Part shown: piece by piece, positions 43,174 to 53,895 of the stretch
Layout of the letters: each line of letters begins with the position of its first letter
How positions within the stretch are numbered: position 1 is the stretch's first letter
Origin: Chrysogorgia sp. JL179-B06
Taxonomy: Eukaryota > Cnidaria > Anthozoa > Scleralcyonacea > Chrysogorgiidae
Length of the DNA: 64,000 bases
Direction of reading: 5' to 3'
Assembly (NCBI GenBank): GCA_035772405.1
Contig: JAYKKM010000115.1
Location: 1-64,000 of the forward strand
Notes under the pieces: generated by a model
The model's input: the letters and a program-made list of their open reading frames with translations, nothing else
What the model was told of the DNA's origin: nothing
Databases searched by the model: none
Translations under genes and position numbers: made by a program

Positions 43174-45912
43174 ATGTAGCAATGCAATGTAGCAATGTAG
43201 CAATGTAATGTAGCAATGTAGCAATGCAATGTAGCAATGCAATGCGATGTAGAAATGCAATGCAATGAAGCAATGTAGCAATGCAGCAATGTAGCAATGC
43301 AATATAGCAATGTAGCAATGCAATGCAATGTAGCAATGCAATGTAGCAATGCAATGTAGCTATGCAATGCAATGTAGCAATGCAATGCAATGTAGCAATG
43401 CAATGTTGCAATGTAGCAATACAATGTTGCAATGTAGCAATGCAATGTTGCAATGAAACATTGCAATATTGCAATGTAGCAATGCAATGTTGCAATGCAG
43501 CAATGCAATGTTGCAATGTAGCAATGCTATTTTTCAATGTAGCAATGCAATGTTGCAATATAGCAATGCAATGTTGCAATGTAGCAATGCAATGTTGCGA
43601 TGTGGCAATGCAATGTTGCTATGTAGCAATGCAATGTTGCAATGTAGCAATGCAATGTTGCAATGTAGCAATGCAATTTAGCAATGCAATGTTTCAATGT
43701 AGCAATGCAATATTGCTGATATTGCTGTAGCAATGCAATGTAGCAATGTAGCAATGCAATGTTGCAATGTAGCAATACAATGGTGCAATGTAGCAATGCC
43801 ATGTTGCAATGTAGCAATGCAATTTTGCAATGTAGCCAATCAATGTTGCAATGTAGCATTGCAATGTTGCAATGTAGCAATGCAATGTTGCAATGTAGCA
43901 ATGCAATGTTGCAATGTAGCAATGCAATGTTGCAATGTAGCAATGTAGCAATGCAATATAGCAATGTAGCAATGCAATGTAGCAATGTAGCAATGCAATG
44001 TAGCAATGTAGCAATGCAATGTAGCAAATAGCAATGTAATGTAGCAATGTAGCAATGCAATGTAGCAATGTAATGTAGCAATGTAATTTAGCAATGTAGC
44101 AATGCAATGTACAATGCAACGTAGCTATGTAGCAATGCATTGTAGCAATGTAGCAATGCAATGTTGCAATGTAGCAATGCAATGGTGCAATGTAGCAATG
44201 CAATGTAGCAATGCAATGGTGCAATGTAGCAATGCAATGTAGCAATGCATTGTTGCAATGTAGCAATGCAATGTTGTAATGTAGCAATGTAATGTTGCAA
44301 TGTAGCAATACAATGTAGCAATGCAATGTAGTAATGTAGTAATGCAATGTTGCAATGTAGCAATGCAATGTTGCAATGTAGCAATGCAATGTTGCAATGT
44401 AGCAATGCAATGTTGCAATGTAGCAATGCAATGTTGCAATGTAGAATGCAATGTTGCAATGTAGCAATGCAATGTTGCAATGTAGCAATGCAATGTTGCA
44501 ATGTAGCAATGTAGCAATGCAATATAGCAATGTAGCAATGCAATGTAGCAATGTAGCAATGCAATGTAGCAATGTAGCAATGCAATGTAGCGATGTTATG
44601 TAGCAATGTAATTTAGCAATGTAGCAATGCAATGTACAATGCAACGTAGCAATGTAGCAATGCATTGTTGCAATGTAGAAATGCAATTTTGCAATGTAGC
44701 AATGCAATGGTTCAATGTAGCAATGCAATGCTGCAATGTAGCAATGCAATGTAGCAATGCAATGCAGCAATGTAGCAATGCAATGTTGCAATGTATCAAT
44801 GCAATGTTGTAATGTAGCAATGCAATGTTGCAATGTAGCAATACAATGTAACAATGTAGCAATGCAATGTAGTAATGTAGTAATGCAATGTTGCAATGTA
44901 GCAATGCAATGTTGCAATGTAGCAATGCAATGTTGCAATGTAGCAATGCAATGTTGCAATGTAGCAATGCAATGTTGCAATGTAGCAATGCAATGTTGCA
45001 ATGTAGCAATACAATGTTGCAATGTAGCAATGCAATGTTTCAATATAGCAATGCAATGTTTCAATGTAGCAATGTAGCAATGCATTGTAGCAATGTAGCA
45101 ATGCAATGTTGCAATGTAGCAATGCAATGTAGCAATGTAGCAATGCAATGTAGTAATGTAGCAATGCAATGTTGCAATGTAGCAATGCAATGTAGCAATG
45201 TAGCAATGCAATTTTGCAAAGTAGCAATGTAATGAAGCAATGTAGCAATGCAATGTAGCGATGTAATGTAGCAATGTAATTTAGCAATGTAGCAATGCAA
45301 TGTACAATGCAGCGTAGCAATGTAGCAATGCATTGTAGCAATGTAGCAATGCAATGTTGCAATGTAGCAATGCAATGGTGCAATATAGCAATGCAATGTA
45401 GCACTGCAATGTAGCAATGTAGCAATGCAATGTTGCAATGTAGCAATACAAATACAATGTAGCAATGTAGCAATGTAGTAATGTAGTAATGCAATGTTGC
45501 AATGTAGCAATGCAATGTTGCAATGTAGCAATGCAATGTTGCAGTGTAGCAATGCAATGTTGCAGTGTAGCAATGCAATGTTGCAATGTAGCAATGCAAT
45601 GTTGCAATGTAGCAATGCAATGTTGCAATGTAGCAATGCAATGTTGCAATGTAGCAATGCAATGTTGCAATGTAGCAATGCAATGTTGCAATGTAGCAAT
45701 GCACTGTTTCAATGTAGCAATGCAATGTTGCAATGTAGCAATGCAATGTTGCAATGTAGCAATGAAATGTTGCAATGTAGCAATGCACTGTTGCAATGTA
45801 GCAATGCAATGTAGCAATGCAATGTAGCAATGAAATGTAATGTAGAAATGCAATGAAGCAATGAAGCAATGCAATGTAGCAATGTAGCAATGCAACACAA
45901 TGTAGCAATGCA
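43174..45912. repeat. Giant modular satellite array, segment 3 and right edge
   Basis: The same modules resume after the LINE and end near 45,912, where AATGCAACACAATG and a CAGTACAGCACAC string mark the loss of periodicity. Variants such as AATGGTGC, ACAATGCAACGTAGC and single TTTC/TTGT changes are frequent. Degradation toward the edge is what unequal exchange predicts for the border of an array. Confidence 0.95.
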
Positions 45913-45934
45913 GTACAGCACACTCTCCGCAACG

Positions 45935-45970
45935 GCTTCCGTAGCTCAGTGGTCAGAGCACTGCACTAGT
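45935..45970 (+). other. 5' half of a tRNA-like sequence at the satellite edge
   Basis: The sequence has an acceptor-like GCTTCCG, then TA, a perfect D stem (GCTC at 45,944-45,947 pairing with GAGC at 45,956-45,959), a D loop and a canonical A box, TAGCTCAGTGG. An anticodon-loop-like CTAGTAT follows, whose AGT triplet would be threonine. The anticodon stem is weak and there is no B box (GGTTCGA type) or 3' acceptor in the next 150 bases. It is therefore either a truncated tRNA or the head of a tRNA-derived SINE, not a working tRNA gene. Confidence 0.5.
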
Positions 45971-48104
45971 ATTTCGGTAGTGATTTGTTTTGACGTCTAA
46001 TGTGGTTGTTTGGTAAAATTTTAGCTTGAAAATCGGCTACATGATAGATTAAAGGTTAATGTTCACAGTCGTTTTGAAAATTTTGTAATTGAAAGCTGTA
46101 GTAACTTATATATTGGTTACATTTTTAGTCAGAGACCTTTCGTATCATCTGTGCCCCAACTTCATGCGACCACCGGAAGTCAATTAGTCAAACGCGCTCC
46201 CATCTGTCAATCTTTTACACAAAATAAATAATATTTTGTGATTTTTGTCAACATAATTTTCTCCCACAGTTGACTGCAACCATCGCTCGGATATACTAGG
46301 ATATACATATTCCAGATATTTCGGCCATACTCTTTCGGAAGATACTTTCGCGAACAATCGGTTATCGTTGCAACGGTAGAGGACACACTGACATGAACAA
46401 AATATACAAATGTGTCATGATTTTGTGCAGAGCGATTAAAACCGTGACCTGGCTGGTAGAATTACTTCAAGAATTTTGCAGATGACTATCCTGGACACTA
46501 TGCGCGATGTTGACATATGATCTTCTCCGCTTTCCGATCTTCTCCGCTTTCCGGCGTTAACTCGGGCTACTTGAGGTTGTGGCTTGTTGAAAGACATTGT
46601 AGGCAAATTTAGTGATTTGAATTCAATATACACAAATCTATAGTTGTAGGTACAATGGTACATGTAATGATACAGCTGTCAGTGCAGGGGTGGTTAAATT
46701 TTCCATCATTGCATACCCATAACATAGTGTTGGCCAACGGCTTTGATTATATGAAGGTGAGTTGGCTCAGTATCCAAGCTGGCTATACTGAGAAGTCTGC
46801 TCCACCAAATGAGCCATCCTGTTTGCTGACCTAATCCAGTTATAGTCAACAGGGTCAGCCTGGCAAGCGAGCCAGCCTGTGCTCATGTAATAACAATTCA
46901 TATGGTCAGTCCGGCAAACAGTTTCAGTTTGAGCAAGCATTAAATCAGTTAATCTTTTTCTCAGTGTATAAGGCATAGCAGTAAATCAAACCATTTATCT
47001 GGCAGTAGCAAGGTGTCATAAGCTATTATAAACAGTTTAAAGAAATGTAATTCAAAATCATTATTTCTTTGAAGTTATATAACATTTTGTGCCAGTAAAC
47101 ATATTCATAATTTTAGCATATTTATTATTTGAGAGGCTTTATACATACTAGTGTAGTCACTACAGTGGGCCGGCCAGCTAGCTAATTGTAATATAAAGAC
47201 AGATTACTGCATTGTTAACTATGTTACTGTCTCGGTTAGCGAGCCAACTGGCTTTCCATGGGTGTCAGAGATTTATATACTGTGTGTTCATTTGTAAGCA
47301 TTCGCATATAATAATATGAACAATCGATACAAACTTACTGATAACCCAGAACATTTTGGAGCTCCATTTTAAGCTTACAGGTAAAATATCAAGTGAAACA
47401 AGGTTATTCAATGGCAACATTTGCATAGTCATCACTCATCATAGATGAATTGATAACCAGCAAACAATAACAAACTCTTTACTCCTTCATCTTGATAGTT
47501 GGTATGGGTAGAGATTTATATATCATATAATAATATGAACAATCGGTACAAACATACTGATAACAACATTTTGGAGCACCATTTAAGCTTACAAGTAAAA
47601 CATCAAGTGAAACAGGATAAAATTAGAATATAATATATGAAACAATAAACTGTAGCATCGATTTTATTTTGTATAACATAACAAACAATACAGGCAACAA
47701 AGCATGAAGGGCTCCGCTCGAAACGTCAGTATCTCGTCACTAAATTCTTGGCAGTTTACCACCTTTTCACTTTGCCATATAAAAATATTACTGTTACCTC
47801 AGAACAGTTGACATATTTCCATACAGCATTCATATGTTGAGTCTCATATTTCTCGAAATCGTAGACCAACCCATTTCGAAAGCGATCGGGATTGTGAGCG
47901 TATATAAGATCAAGATACTTGCCAGCCAGTGCAGCCACTTAACTGCGCATGTGTAGTAATCCCACATTCATAGTCTCGCTCACTAGTCTACTAATTTAGT
48001 CAACAATGATGCAATAATTGCCATTTCGCGACCCGACAAAATAATAAACAGAGCCCTTTTTAAGACTCGTGCTCTCCCCCACAGGGGGGGGAGGCCCGAG
48101 TAAT
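45971..48104. other. AT-rich non-coding stretch with small duplications
   Basis: No credible gene is visible; the short open frames here have no recognisable content. There is a 15-bp tandem duplication near 46,520-46,552 (TCTTCTCCGCTTTCC). There is also a degenerate direct repeat of about 85 bp, at 47,311-47,400 and 47,530-47,615 with an offset of 219 bp. Near 47,707 the string GAAGGGCTCCGCTCGAAACG resembles a dispersed motif I recall from many invertebrate retroelements. Confidence 0.5.
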
Positions 48105-48258
48105 TATAGAATACCCATCCACTTTTGAAACTGTATTTAAAGGCAGAAATACAAACCAAGATGCTCTAAAATTTCTTTAAATATAATATAAGGTTTATAT
48201 TGTGTGTAGTTTTTGATTGTTACCAAATTAAATGGGGTTTTAAAATAAAACGAAGCAA
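48105..48258 (+). mobile_element. Partial copy of the 251-bp MITE
   Basis: It starts with TATAGAATACCCATCCACTT and matches the complete element at 48,856 over about 150 bp (offset 751 bp) with scattered changes. The right-hand terminal repeat is missing, so it is a 3'-truncated copy. Orientation is the same as the complete one. Confidence 0.65.
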
Positions 48259-48493
48259 AGGTGGCGTGGACAAATCAATATTTTCAGTTGATAATCCCAC
48301 AAAATAAACCAATTGCACTGGATAAAAAGGATCAGTTCACTATGAGAATGAATGCCAGTGAGGTCGAAATATCCGTTATTTTTATTTCAAAAGTATTTGG
48401 TATACTCCCACAGGTCGACGGCGCATTTATTATTTCTACGTCAAACATTGCATAAATCAAGTGGTCGAGTCAAGTTGGTGCATTCATGCTACG

Positions 48494-48580
48494 AAAACGT
48501 ACAACCTCGTACCCAGGGTTTTCACACGCTCGGCGGACTCGCTGAGCGAAAACCCCCTCGTCACGTGAACTGCTAAAATC
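48494..48580 (-). repeat. Dispersed inverted repeat, left member
   Basis: The core at 48,500-48,557 (ending in CTCGCTGAGCGAAAACC) is the reverse complement of 52,262-52,325 with very few differences. Weaker similarity (GTCACGTGA, then CTGCTAAA) extends it to about 48,580. The string CAACCTCGTACCCAGGGTTT is of a kind I remember as very common in anthozoan genomes. Confidence 0.7.
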
Positions 48581-48855
48581 TAGCAGATTTTTAATTAGCG
48601 TTGCTATGTTAGTTAAGGGAGGGATGACAAAGGGTTTGTTGACATTAGTCAAGATATGACAGGTCACTTCTTTGGTCATTTATTTCTTTCGAATGCGCGT
48701 CTCTGCGATTATTGGAATATGTCGATAATAATCTTCTAAAAAATTATTCTCCTACAAGTCTTCTGGCGACTTTTCCAACGCTGTCGCCTTTGTTGTAGCG
48801 TTGACGATGTAAAGTTTTCAAAAAATTAATATTTAACCGTAGAAATACGAGCATT

Positions 48856-49106
48856 TATAGAATACCCATCCACTTTTGAATCCGCATTTAAAGGCAGAAA
48901 TACAAACCAGGTTGCTCTAAAATCTCTTTAAATATAATGTCGAAGGTTTATTTTGTGTATACTTGTTGATAGTTATCAAATTAAATGAAGTTTTAAATAG
49001 AACGATCGGAAACAATTGCCTAGGATGAACTTTCCGTAATTTGACCCTTTTAATAACTGTCAACAGATTACAGATACAAAGAGCGAAAGTGGACGGGTAT
49101 TCTATA
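48856..49106 (+). mobile_element. 251-bp MITE with 23-bp terminal inverted repeats
   Basis: The left end is TATAGAATACCCATCCACTT and continues to base 23. The right end, read on the other strand, is TATAGAATACCCGTCCACTT. The 23-bp ends differ at two positions. There is no coding capacity. The ends fit a non-autonomous DNA transposon with a TA or TWA target, but superfamily cannot be fixed from the ends alone. Confidence 0.7.
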
Positions 49107-49594
49107 ATTTAGCGATGACACACACTCTTTCTTGATACAGCTGGCTGTCAGTGTATAATAATTCTCGACCAAATTTCAAATTTGCAAGACAAGAATGATT
49201 CCGTGTAAGTAAATATAAAGTTGTATTGAGCGTCCATAAGTTTATCCTTTGATAATATCAAAAATAGGTACGCATTACGTACATGCGTCCACAAAGGTGT
49301 ATCAAAGCTGGAATTGGTAGTTATATCGCCTTGGCAGAAAGCACAAATCTTGAATAAATCGCGTTTTCAGAAGGTTTTAGTGAATTGATGGCGTCGACAA
49401 GTATCGCATAGATGGAAGTAGAGAAGAGGGGTGAATTTGAATGTTCGGAAAGCTCTGATTCCGCGTTTGAAGAGGATTTTTAGCAGACAATTGAGCTGCT
49501 TGATATGGAAGCTGCTTGATATGGAAGCTGCTCGATATATTTTTGAAAGAATTTACGATTGCTCACGTTTAATTTAATCTGGGTAATGGTAATA
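49107..49594. other. Non-coding stretch
   Basis: Nothing recognisable is seen beyond a small local duplication near 49,497-49,530 (GATATGGAAGCTGCT repeated with an 18-bp period). Confidence 0.4.
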
Positions 49595-50387
49595 AGGGAG
49601 CGTTCATAATTTACTTAGAGGGGGTGCTATGGTGATTTTAAATATTTTCCCCTAAATTTTTTGAAGCCCCCCTAATATTGCCAGGGAATTTACTCTGCCC
49701 CCCCCCCCCCCCTAATGTGATACCATCCATGCAAAGGTAAATTTTTGTGACCCCCTACTCTCCTACTCTAATGCTGATCAGACTTCCTCTAAATGAGTGA
49801 TAAGCGTACAGTCATTTTGCATCTGAGTATTTTACACGTCAGTATTTCCATCATTTATTAAATTTATAACTAAACTTTATTTTCACAAACAGAAACCATT
49901 CACAACAAATTAAAAAGTACCATTAATGATAATTGCATGGTTTCCAATAAAATAATCTTCCCATAATTATACAAAAATGTCTGTACTGAATTTATTGTTT
50001 TTTATTAAAGGTAATTTTATGTGCATATCTTGCAGTGTATTTTCATGTTTAAAGGCATATTGCACGATAATGTATATATTCATCTCTCATTTTTTTAAGG
50101 TGGCCAGAAATGAACAAAACAACAATGCACAATTTCAACTCTAATAATGTGTCTTCATGTTCACCTTGAGTGAAGTGTATGACTATTTTTAAAAACGTGG
50201 TCAAAAATGCATGGCCAGCTACAACCATATTTTTACATCAGGTGTAGTCGACAGAATGTCTTAAACTTTTTTGATGACCCGCACTGCACTCTGTTTAATT
50301 TTTTGGGTGATTTTCGAAAGTACCCCCTAAAAATTATTGTTGAAAAATTGCCATAGCCCCCCTCTAGGTAAATTATGAACGCTCTCT
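49595..50387. mobile_element. Non-autonomous DNA transposon, 793 bp, 37-38-bp inverted ends
   Basis: The left end at 49,595-49,632 (starts AGGGAGCGTTCATAATTTAC) and the right end at 50,351-50,387 (reverse complement starts AGAGAGCGTTCATAATTTAC) are inverted repeats with few differences. The interior has a 15-base C run at 49,698-49,712 and no gene. I could not find a clear target-site duplication. hAT-like ends are possible but unproven. Confidence 0.7.
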
Positions 50388-50719
50388 AAGCAATTACCTT
50401 GCGATTTCTGCAAGAAAGTCTGTAAATCGAAAGGTACTGGTACTGCGGAAGTAAACACATGGCTGAACTGGGAGAGGGTTCGTCTTATCTTTGGAGAAAA
50501 CCTGTTGTATAATCATTTTACTACAATATCAGATAATGAAGTTTTTTTCAAAGAGACGTAGAGGTCTGGGAACTATACTTTTACAATTATTGTAATATTA
50601 AAACTTGAACAATGTTCTTTATGTTAGTGGTCTGCAAAGTTTGAAGTGATTTCATCCATAAAGTTTGAAGTGATTTCATATATAACTGTCGAGATATATT
50701 AACTGTCAAGCGTTTATAT

Positions 50720-50792
50720 AATGAGCCCCTGGCTCGGGTGACTGGGCAACCACACCCTGCGTTACCGCATTAAATAAATTATTATTATTATG
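50720..50792 (+). mobile_element. 3' end of a short retroelement with TTA tail
   Basis: The stretch ends in GCATTAAATAAATTATTATT, a typical 3' tail of LINE or LINE-dependent SINE copies. The upstream 50 bases are unique and GC-richer than their surroundings. The 5' limit is unknown. Confidence 0.35.
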
Positions 50793-51653
50793 GTGAATAT
50801 ACCAAAAAGCAAAAACTGCTCAAGATGGACTTACAGCAGGAACAAAGAAATTGAAGTCTTGATATCATCAACAAGAAGATTGACAGAGGCATATTAGTAC
50901 ATTTTCTAATTATGAATTATGACTTTGGGCTTGCCATTGATGGGTTACCAGCAGGTGTTTTTAGAAAGAAGACAAATAAAGACAGGATTACTTGTCTGAG
51001 TCATCTATAAGTAGAGAAAATAATGTATGAAGTCTTGAATTATACTCTTGTGAAAAGCTTATGGTGCAAAATTATATAATGTCAGTCTTTGTGTTTAGAA
51101 AATATTGTTAAATGATATATTAGTGTTAGGTGTTTTTATTTTGCTAAGGATATTGTTAATGAGTACAATCTAAGTCGGCGATCAAGGTGATCAGTTTGTT
51201 TGTATGCTACCTAATTTATGGATTAAAATAATTTAATTTGTCATTATTGGCTGTTCATCATTTTATTGAATTGCAAGTGGAGATGTTTAAAATCTGTCAA
51301 GAAAAAAAACGAGTTTCTGTAGTAACAGACTTCTTGTCTGATATACAGTATTATGTACTAGGTATACAGGAACACACTTTCATTTGGTCTGTCAGTTCAT
51401 TACTTTTGAATTAATGTATGCGAAACAAACGTATAAACTTTAAATGTGAGAGTTACTAGTTATAAATAAATTCAAACTAAGAAGCTACTAAATGGTCGTC
51501 GCATTTGAGCAAGATTTGACTTGTTTTAGAGGTTAATGTCGTGTTTATAGTTTATATAGAAATCAAATATCAAGAAATATATACTTAAGAAACTTTAATA
51601 TTTACAGTAAACTCAACAAATCGAGCGAGCAACGAAAATATAAAGTATCTTAC
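50793..51653. other. AT-rich non-coding stretch
   Basis: No gene or repeat is recognised. If the exon candidate at 51,654-51,806 is real, this would be the start of its first intron. Confidence 0.3.
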
Positions 51654-51806
51654 CTTGAACACCAACCAAATGGAAACGAATGACAACACGTTCGAAACAA
51701 CTGGGAATTTAGGAAACCAAAAATCTCCAAAGAACTCCTTGATATGTTCTCCAAATCTCGAACCGTAAATGTTCGCTAAAACTTCGTAAATATTCGCTCT
51801 AAACAT
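51654..51806 (-). CDS. Candidate first coding exon of a host gene
   Basis: An ATG at 51,806 with A at -3 opens 51 codons. They end at CAAG followed by GTAAGA, a very good splice donor, at 51,653-51,648. The peptide ends in a hydrophobic segment (VVSNVLSFVSIWLVF) that could be a membrane segment or late signal anchor. No family is recognised and no acceptor or second exon could be linked to it. The whole case rests on the donor site and the open frame, so chance is quite possible. Confidence 0.2.
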
Positions 51807-52224
51807 TTATTGACCCTGCAGAATTTAGCCATAACATAGCTGTCCACTGTCTATTAGGATAGTGGACGCAAAAATCACATCGAAGCTCTTCAACTTGGTC
51901 TATAGACTATATTTCCAATATTTCCTTGGCTTTTTGTGTTGAAAATCGATGATCTTAAAATCCCGCCGACGATAACCGTCTGATCTGGTCATGCATTAAA
52001 GAAATAACAGCAGAAAACGAATCGCATTGCATTCTTTGGCGAACAACAATGGCAACAGATGGAAAATATTTAGGAAAAACTGCAACAACATCTTTACAAT
52101 ACACGCTTGTGGTAACAACAACGTGAAGACTTCAAAGGAAAAACCATCGGTGAACGCATACTCCGCTATTTCTTTTAGAATTTGTTGGCTTCGTCAACTC
52201 AACGTGTTTAAGACCACCCCTCCC
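51807..52224. other. Non-coding stretch upstream of the exon candidate
   Basis: No gene is recognised. Open frames on the plus strand at 52,027-52,446 run through the inverted repeat and are judged accidental. Confidence 0.3.
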
Positions 52225-52340
52225 CTGACACAAAATCGTTTAGCAGGTCACGTGACCAGCGTCCACGGGTTTTCGCTCAGCGAGTCCGCCGAGCGTGTGA
52301 AAACCTTGGGTACGAGGTTGCGAAAACGTATTGGAGTTTC
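52225..52340 (+). repeat. Dispersed inverted repeat, right member
   Basis: This is the partner of 48,494-48,580 in opposite orientation. It contains the perfect palindrome GGTCACGTGACC at 52,245-52,256 and then the shared core (CTCAGCGAGTCCGCCGAGCG). Either the pair are terminal inverted repeats of a 3.8-kb element, or they are two independent insertions of one family. Confidence 0.7.
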
Positions 52341-52510
52341 ATCCCTTCTCGATACGCTAACGAAGAGGGCGGGGCAACCACAGTCAACGGCCTTCCGAAT
52401 TGATGTAAACACTGACTCGTTGCCTTTCTGGTCTGGTTGCCTGTAATTTGTCCCGATTGTCGACAAAACTAACAAGTAAGAACATACAATTGTGTAAAAA
52501 TATCAAATAA

Positions 52511-52756
52511 ATAGACGTTACGGCTCCCTGTGACAACGCCAACAAGGATAATACATTGTACCATGCAGCACAGATACTCAAAACTGATTTGCAGACGTGT
52601 GAAAGTATAGATATACAGTCCCTGGGTTCAGAAGATCTAACATTGGCCAAAGCTAAAGAAATGCTTCCCACAAGTTTGATGAAATTACTTTCATGGGTTA
52701 TATCGACGCCATCAAATGAAATAGAACAGTTTATTGAGGAACCGCGAAACAGTTGA
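52511..52756 (+). pseudogene. Fragment of a repeated anthozoan-type gene
   Basis: An open frame of 81 codons lies between a TAA at 52,508 and a TGA at 52,754, with no convincing start. It reads YHAAQILKTDL, later LTLAKAKEMLPTSLMKLLSW. I recall this spacing (His-Ala-Ala, Leu-Lys, acidic patch, Ala-Lys, Pro, Leu, Leu-x-Trp) from a protein family present in many copies in coral and anemone gene models, probably of transposon origin. It is assigned from memory only. The frame stops soon after, so this piece is a remnant. Confidence 0.35.
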
Positions 52757-53018
52757 ACGATGTTGATGAAAGGCACGTAACATCAATAGAAAACAGTCTA
52801 AAAAACCTTGAGTACACGACCATCATAGCTCACCCGATGGGATCTATATTTATGTGCCATTGAATCAAACCATTTTTATTTTTCACGAGAGTTGATGGTT
52901 AAAAAATCAAACCGAAATTGATTTTAGAATTAATCATAGCAATTACCGTCACGGAGCTCTTACCCCAACGCCATCTTTCGATGGAATGAATGATATTTTA
53001 TAATTCAGGTCTTAAAAA
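52757..53018. other. Non-coding stretch, probable region of the element's left boundary
   Basis: No gene or clear repeat is seen. Base composition turns strongly AT-rich toward the right. The left end of the Polinton-like element may lie here, but no terminal repeat or target duplication could be recognised because its right end is outside the window. Confidence 0.3.
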
Positions 53019-53311
53019 GTGTTTAAAAAATTAGATGAAAAGTGTTTAAAAAAATTTAGATGAAATGTACCTAAAAAAGTTTATTGAATTGGAGGTAATT
53101 TTGTCAAAAGTGTTTTGGAAAAAGTTGAGGTTTATACCGTAAAGTGTTTAACAAATTAGATGAAATGTACCCAAAAAAGTTTAGAGATGATTTCATACCG
53201 AAAAGTGTTTTAAAAGTTTTTTGGGTTTTGGTAACTAGGGTAATTTGGAAAAGTGTTTCAAAAAGTTTAGAGATGATTTCATACCGAGAAGTGTTTTAAA
53301 AGTTTTGTGCT
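53019..53311. repeat. AT-rich direct repeats built on AAGTGTTTAAAA
   Basis: AAGTGTTTAAAAAA-type strings recur with TTAGATGAAATGTACC at about 53,040-53,075 and 53,154-53,175. A longer block (AGAGATGATTTCATACCG, then AGTGTTTTAAAAGTTTT) is repeated at 53,182-53,222 and 53,269-53,306. Copies are degenerate and unevenly spaced. Such subterminal repeats are common near ends of large DNA transposons. Confidence 0.65.
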
Positions 53312-53378
53312 TTTGAAAAATAAAACTAAATAAACTTTTTAACACACAATAAAAACTTTTTTTGAGACAAAATTCTCT

Positions 53379-53384
53379 TTTTAT
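53379..53384 (-). terminator. Candidate polyadenylation signal
   Basis: TTTATT on the plus strand is AATAAA on the minus strand, about 120 bases downstream of the stop of the acidic ORF at 53,503. In AT-rich DNA this can occur by chance. Confidence 0.25.
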
Positions 53385-53502
53385 TTTTTTTAATAATCTA
53401 AATACATTTCTTTATTAATACAACTAAGCATGGAATCATTAGTTATCATTATTGTTGTTATATATTTATGCGGACAAAGATTTTTCTCATAGCCCACCAC
53501 TT

Positions 53503-53895
53503 CTAAATATAATTTATACCCGGGTAGCGTACCAAGGGGAAAGTATTTACAGTTTCGTAAATTATATTTTTCATTTGGACAATTGCATTGAAGAGTATAA
53601 AGTTCACAGTGGGTATATACTGTTTTTTTATATTGTTTAACATCTTTCTATTAAATACTTTCTCCTTTACTTCTTCATCATCATCATCTTCATCACTACC
53701 CAAATTTGCCTTCAAGCTATCTTCAATATCATCCTGAATGCGTTTAAAGTCATCGAAATACCCCTCTTTGGATATAAATCCGTTTGCGTATCCGTACCCT
53801 TTATTTTTGTAGTCCCATATGAGAGGGGTTGGTGGCCCATATGAGAGGGGTTCTCCATAGGAAGATTCGTTCGTTTTTTCTTCTTTCGTATCCAT
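53503..53895 (-). CDS. Small acidic hypothetical protein, 130 aa
   Basis: The ATG at 53,895 gives 130 codons. The N-terminal third is rich in Gly, Pro and Tyr and shows a small duplication (SYGEPLSYGPP) caused by a repeated CATATGAGAGGGG at DNA level. The middle has a strongly acidic run (GSDEDDDDEEVKEKV, about residues 67-81). The C-terminal part is hydrophobic and aromatic without a clear membrane segment. No family is recognised. It lies 0.9 kb left of the nearest gene of the element and reads the same way, so it may be a terminal gene of it or simply flanking DNA. Codon use is AT-richer than in the capsid-ATPase train. Confidence 0.45.
   Translation of the reverse strand: MDTKEEKTNESSYGEPLSYGPPTPLIWDYKNKGYGYANGFISKEGYFDDFKRIQDDIEDSLKANLGSDEDDDDEEVKEKVFNRKMLNNIKKQYIPTVNFILFNAIVQMKNIIYETVNTFPLVRYPGINYI

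Noticed and set aside
1..45912. Dozens of long open frames (up to 2,011 codons) with Leu-His-Cys-Ile or Met-Gln-Cys-Asn repeats
   Set aside because: They follow entirely from the satellite modules, which have no stops in any minus-strand frame. There is no start context, no composition change and no domain.
1..45912. Regular repeat-spacer look that could suggest a CRISPR array
   Set aside because: There are no unique spacers; repeats and intervening bases are made of the same modules, and the DNA is eukaryotic.
45935..46010. A functional tRNA-Thr gene
   Set aside because: The anticodon stem does not pair well and the T arm, B box and 3' acceptor strand are missing.
47690..47740. Hammerhead-ribozyme-like string (ATGAAGGGCTCCGCTCGAAA followed by CGTC)
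   Set aside because: The GAAA part and a small stem are there, but the conserved CTGATGA core is altered to GCATGA, so no active fold is expected. It is more likely a decayed piece of a dispersed retroelement.
52027..52446. 139-codon plus-strand frame
   Set aside because: It runs through the inverted-repeat family at 52,225-52,340, has no recognisable domain and is unlikely to be coding.
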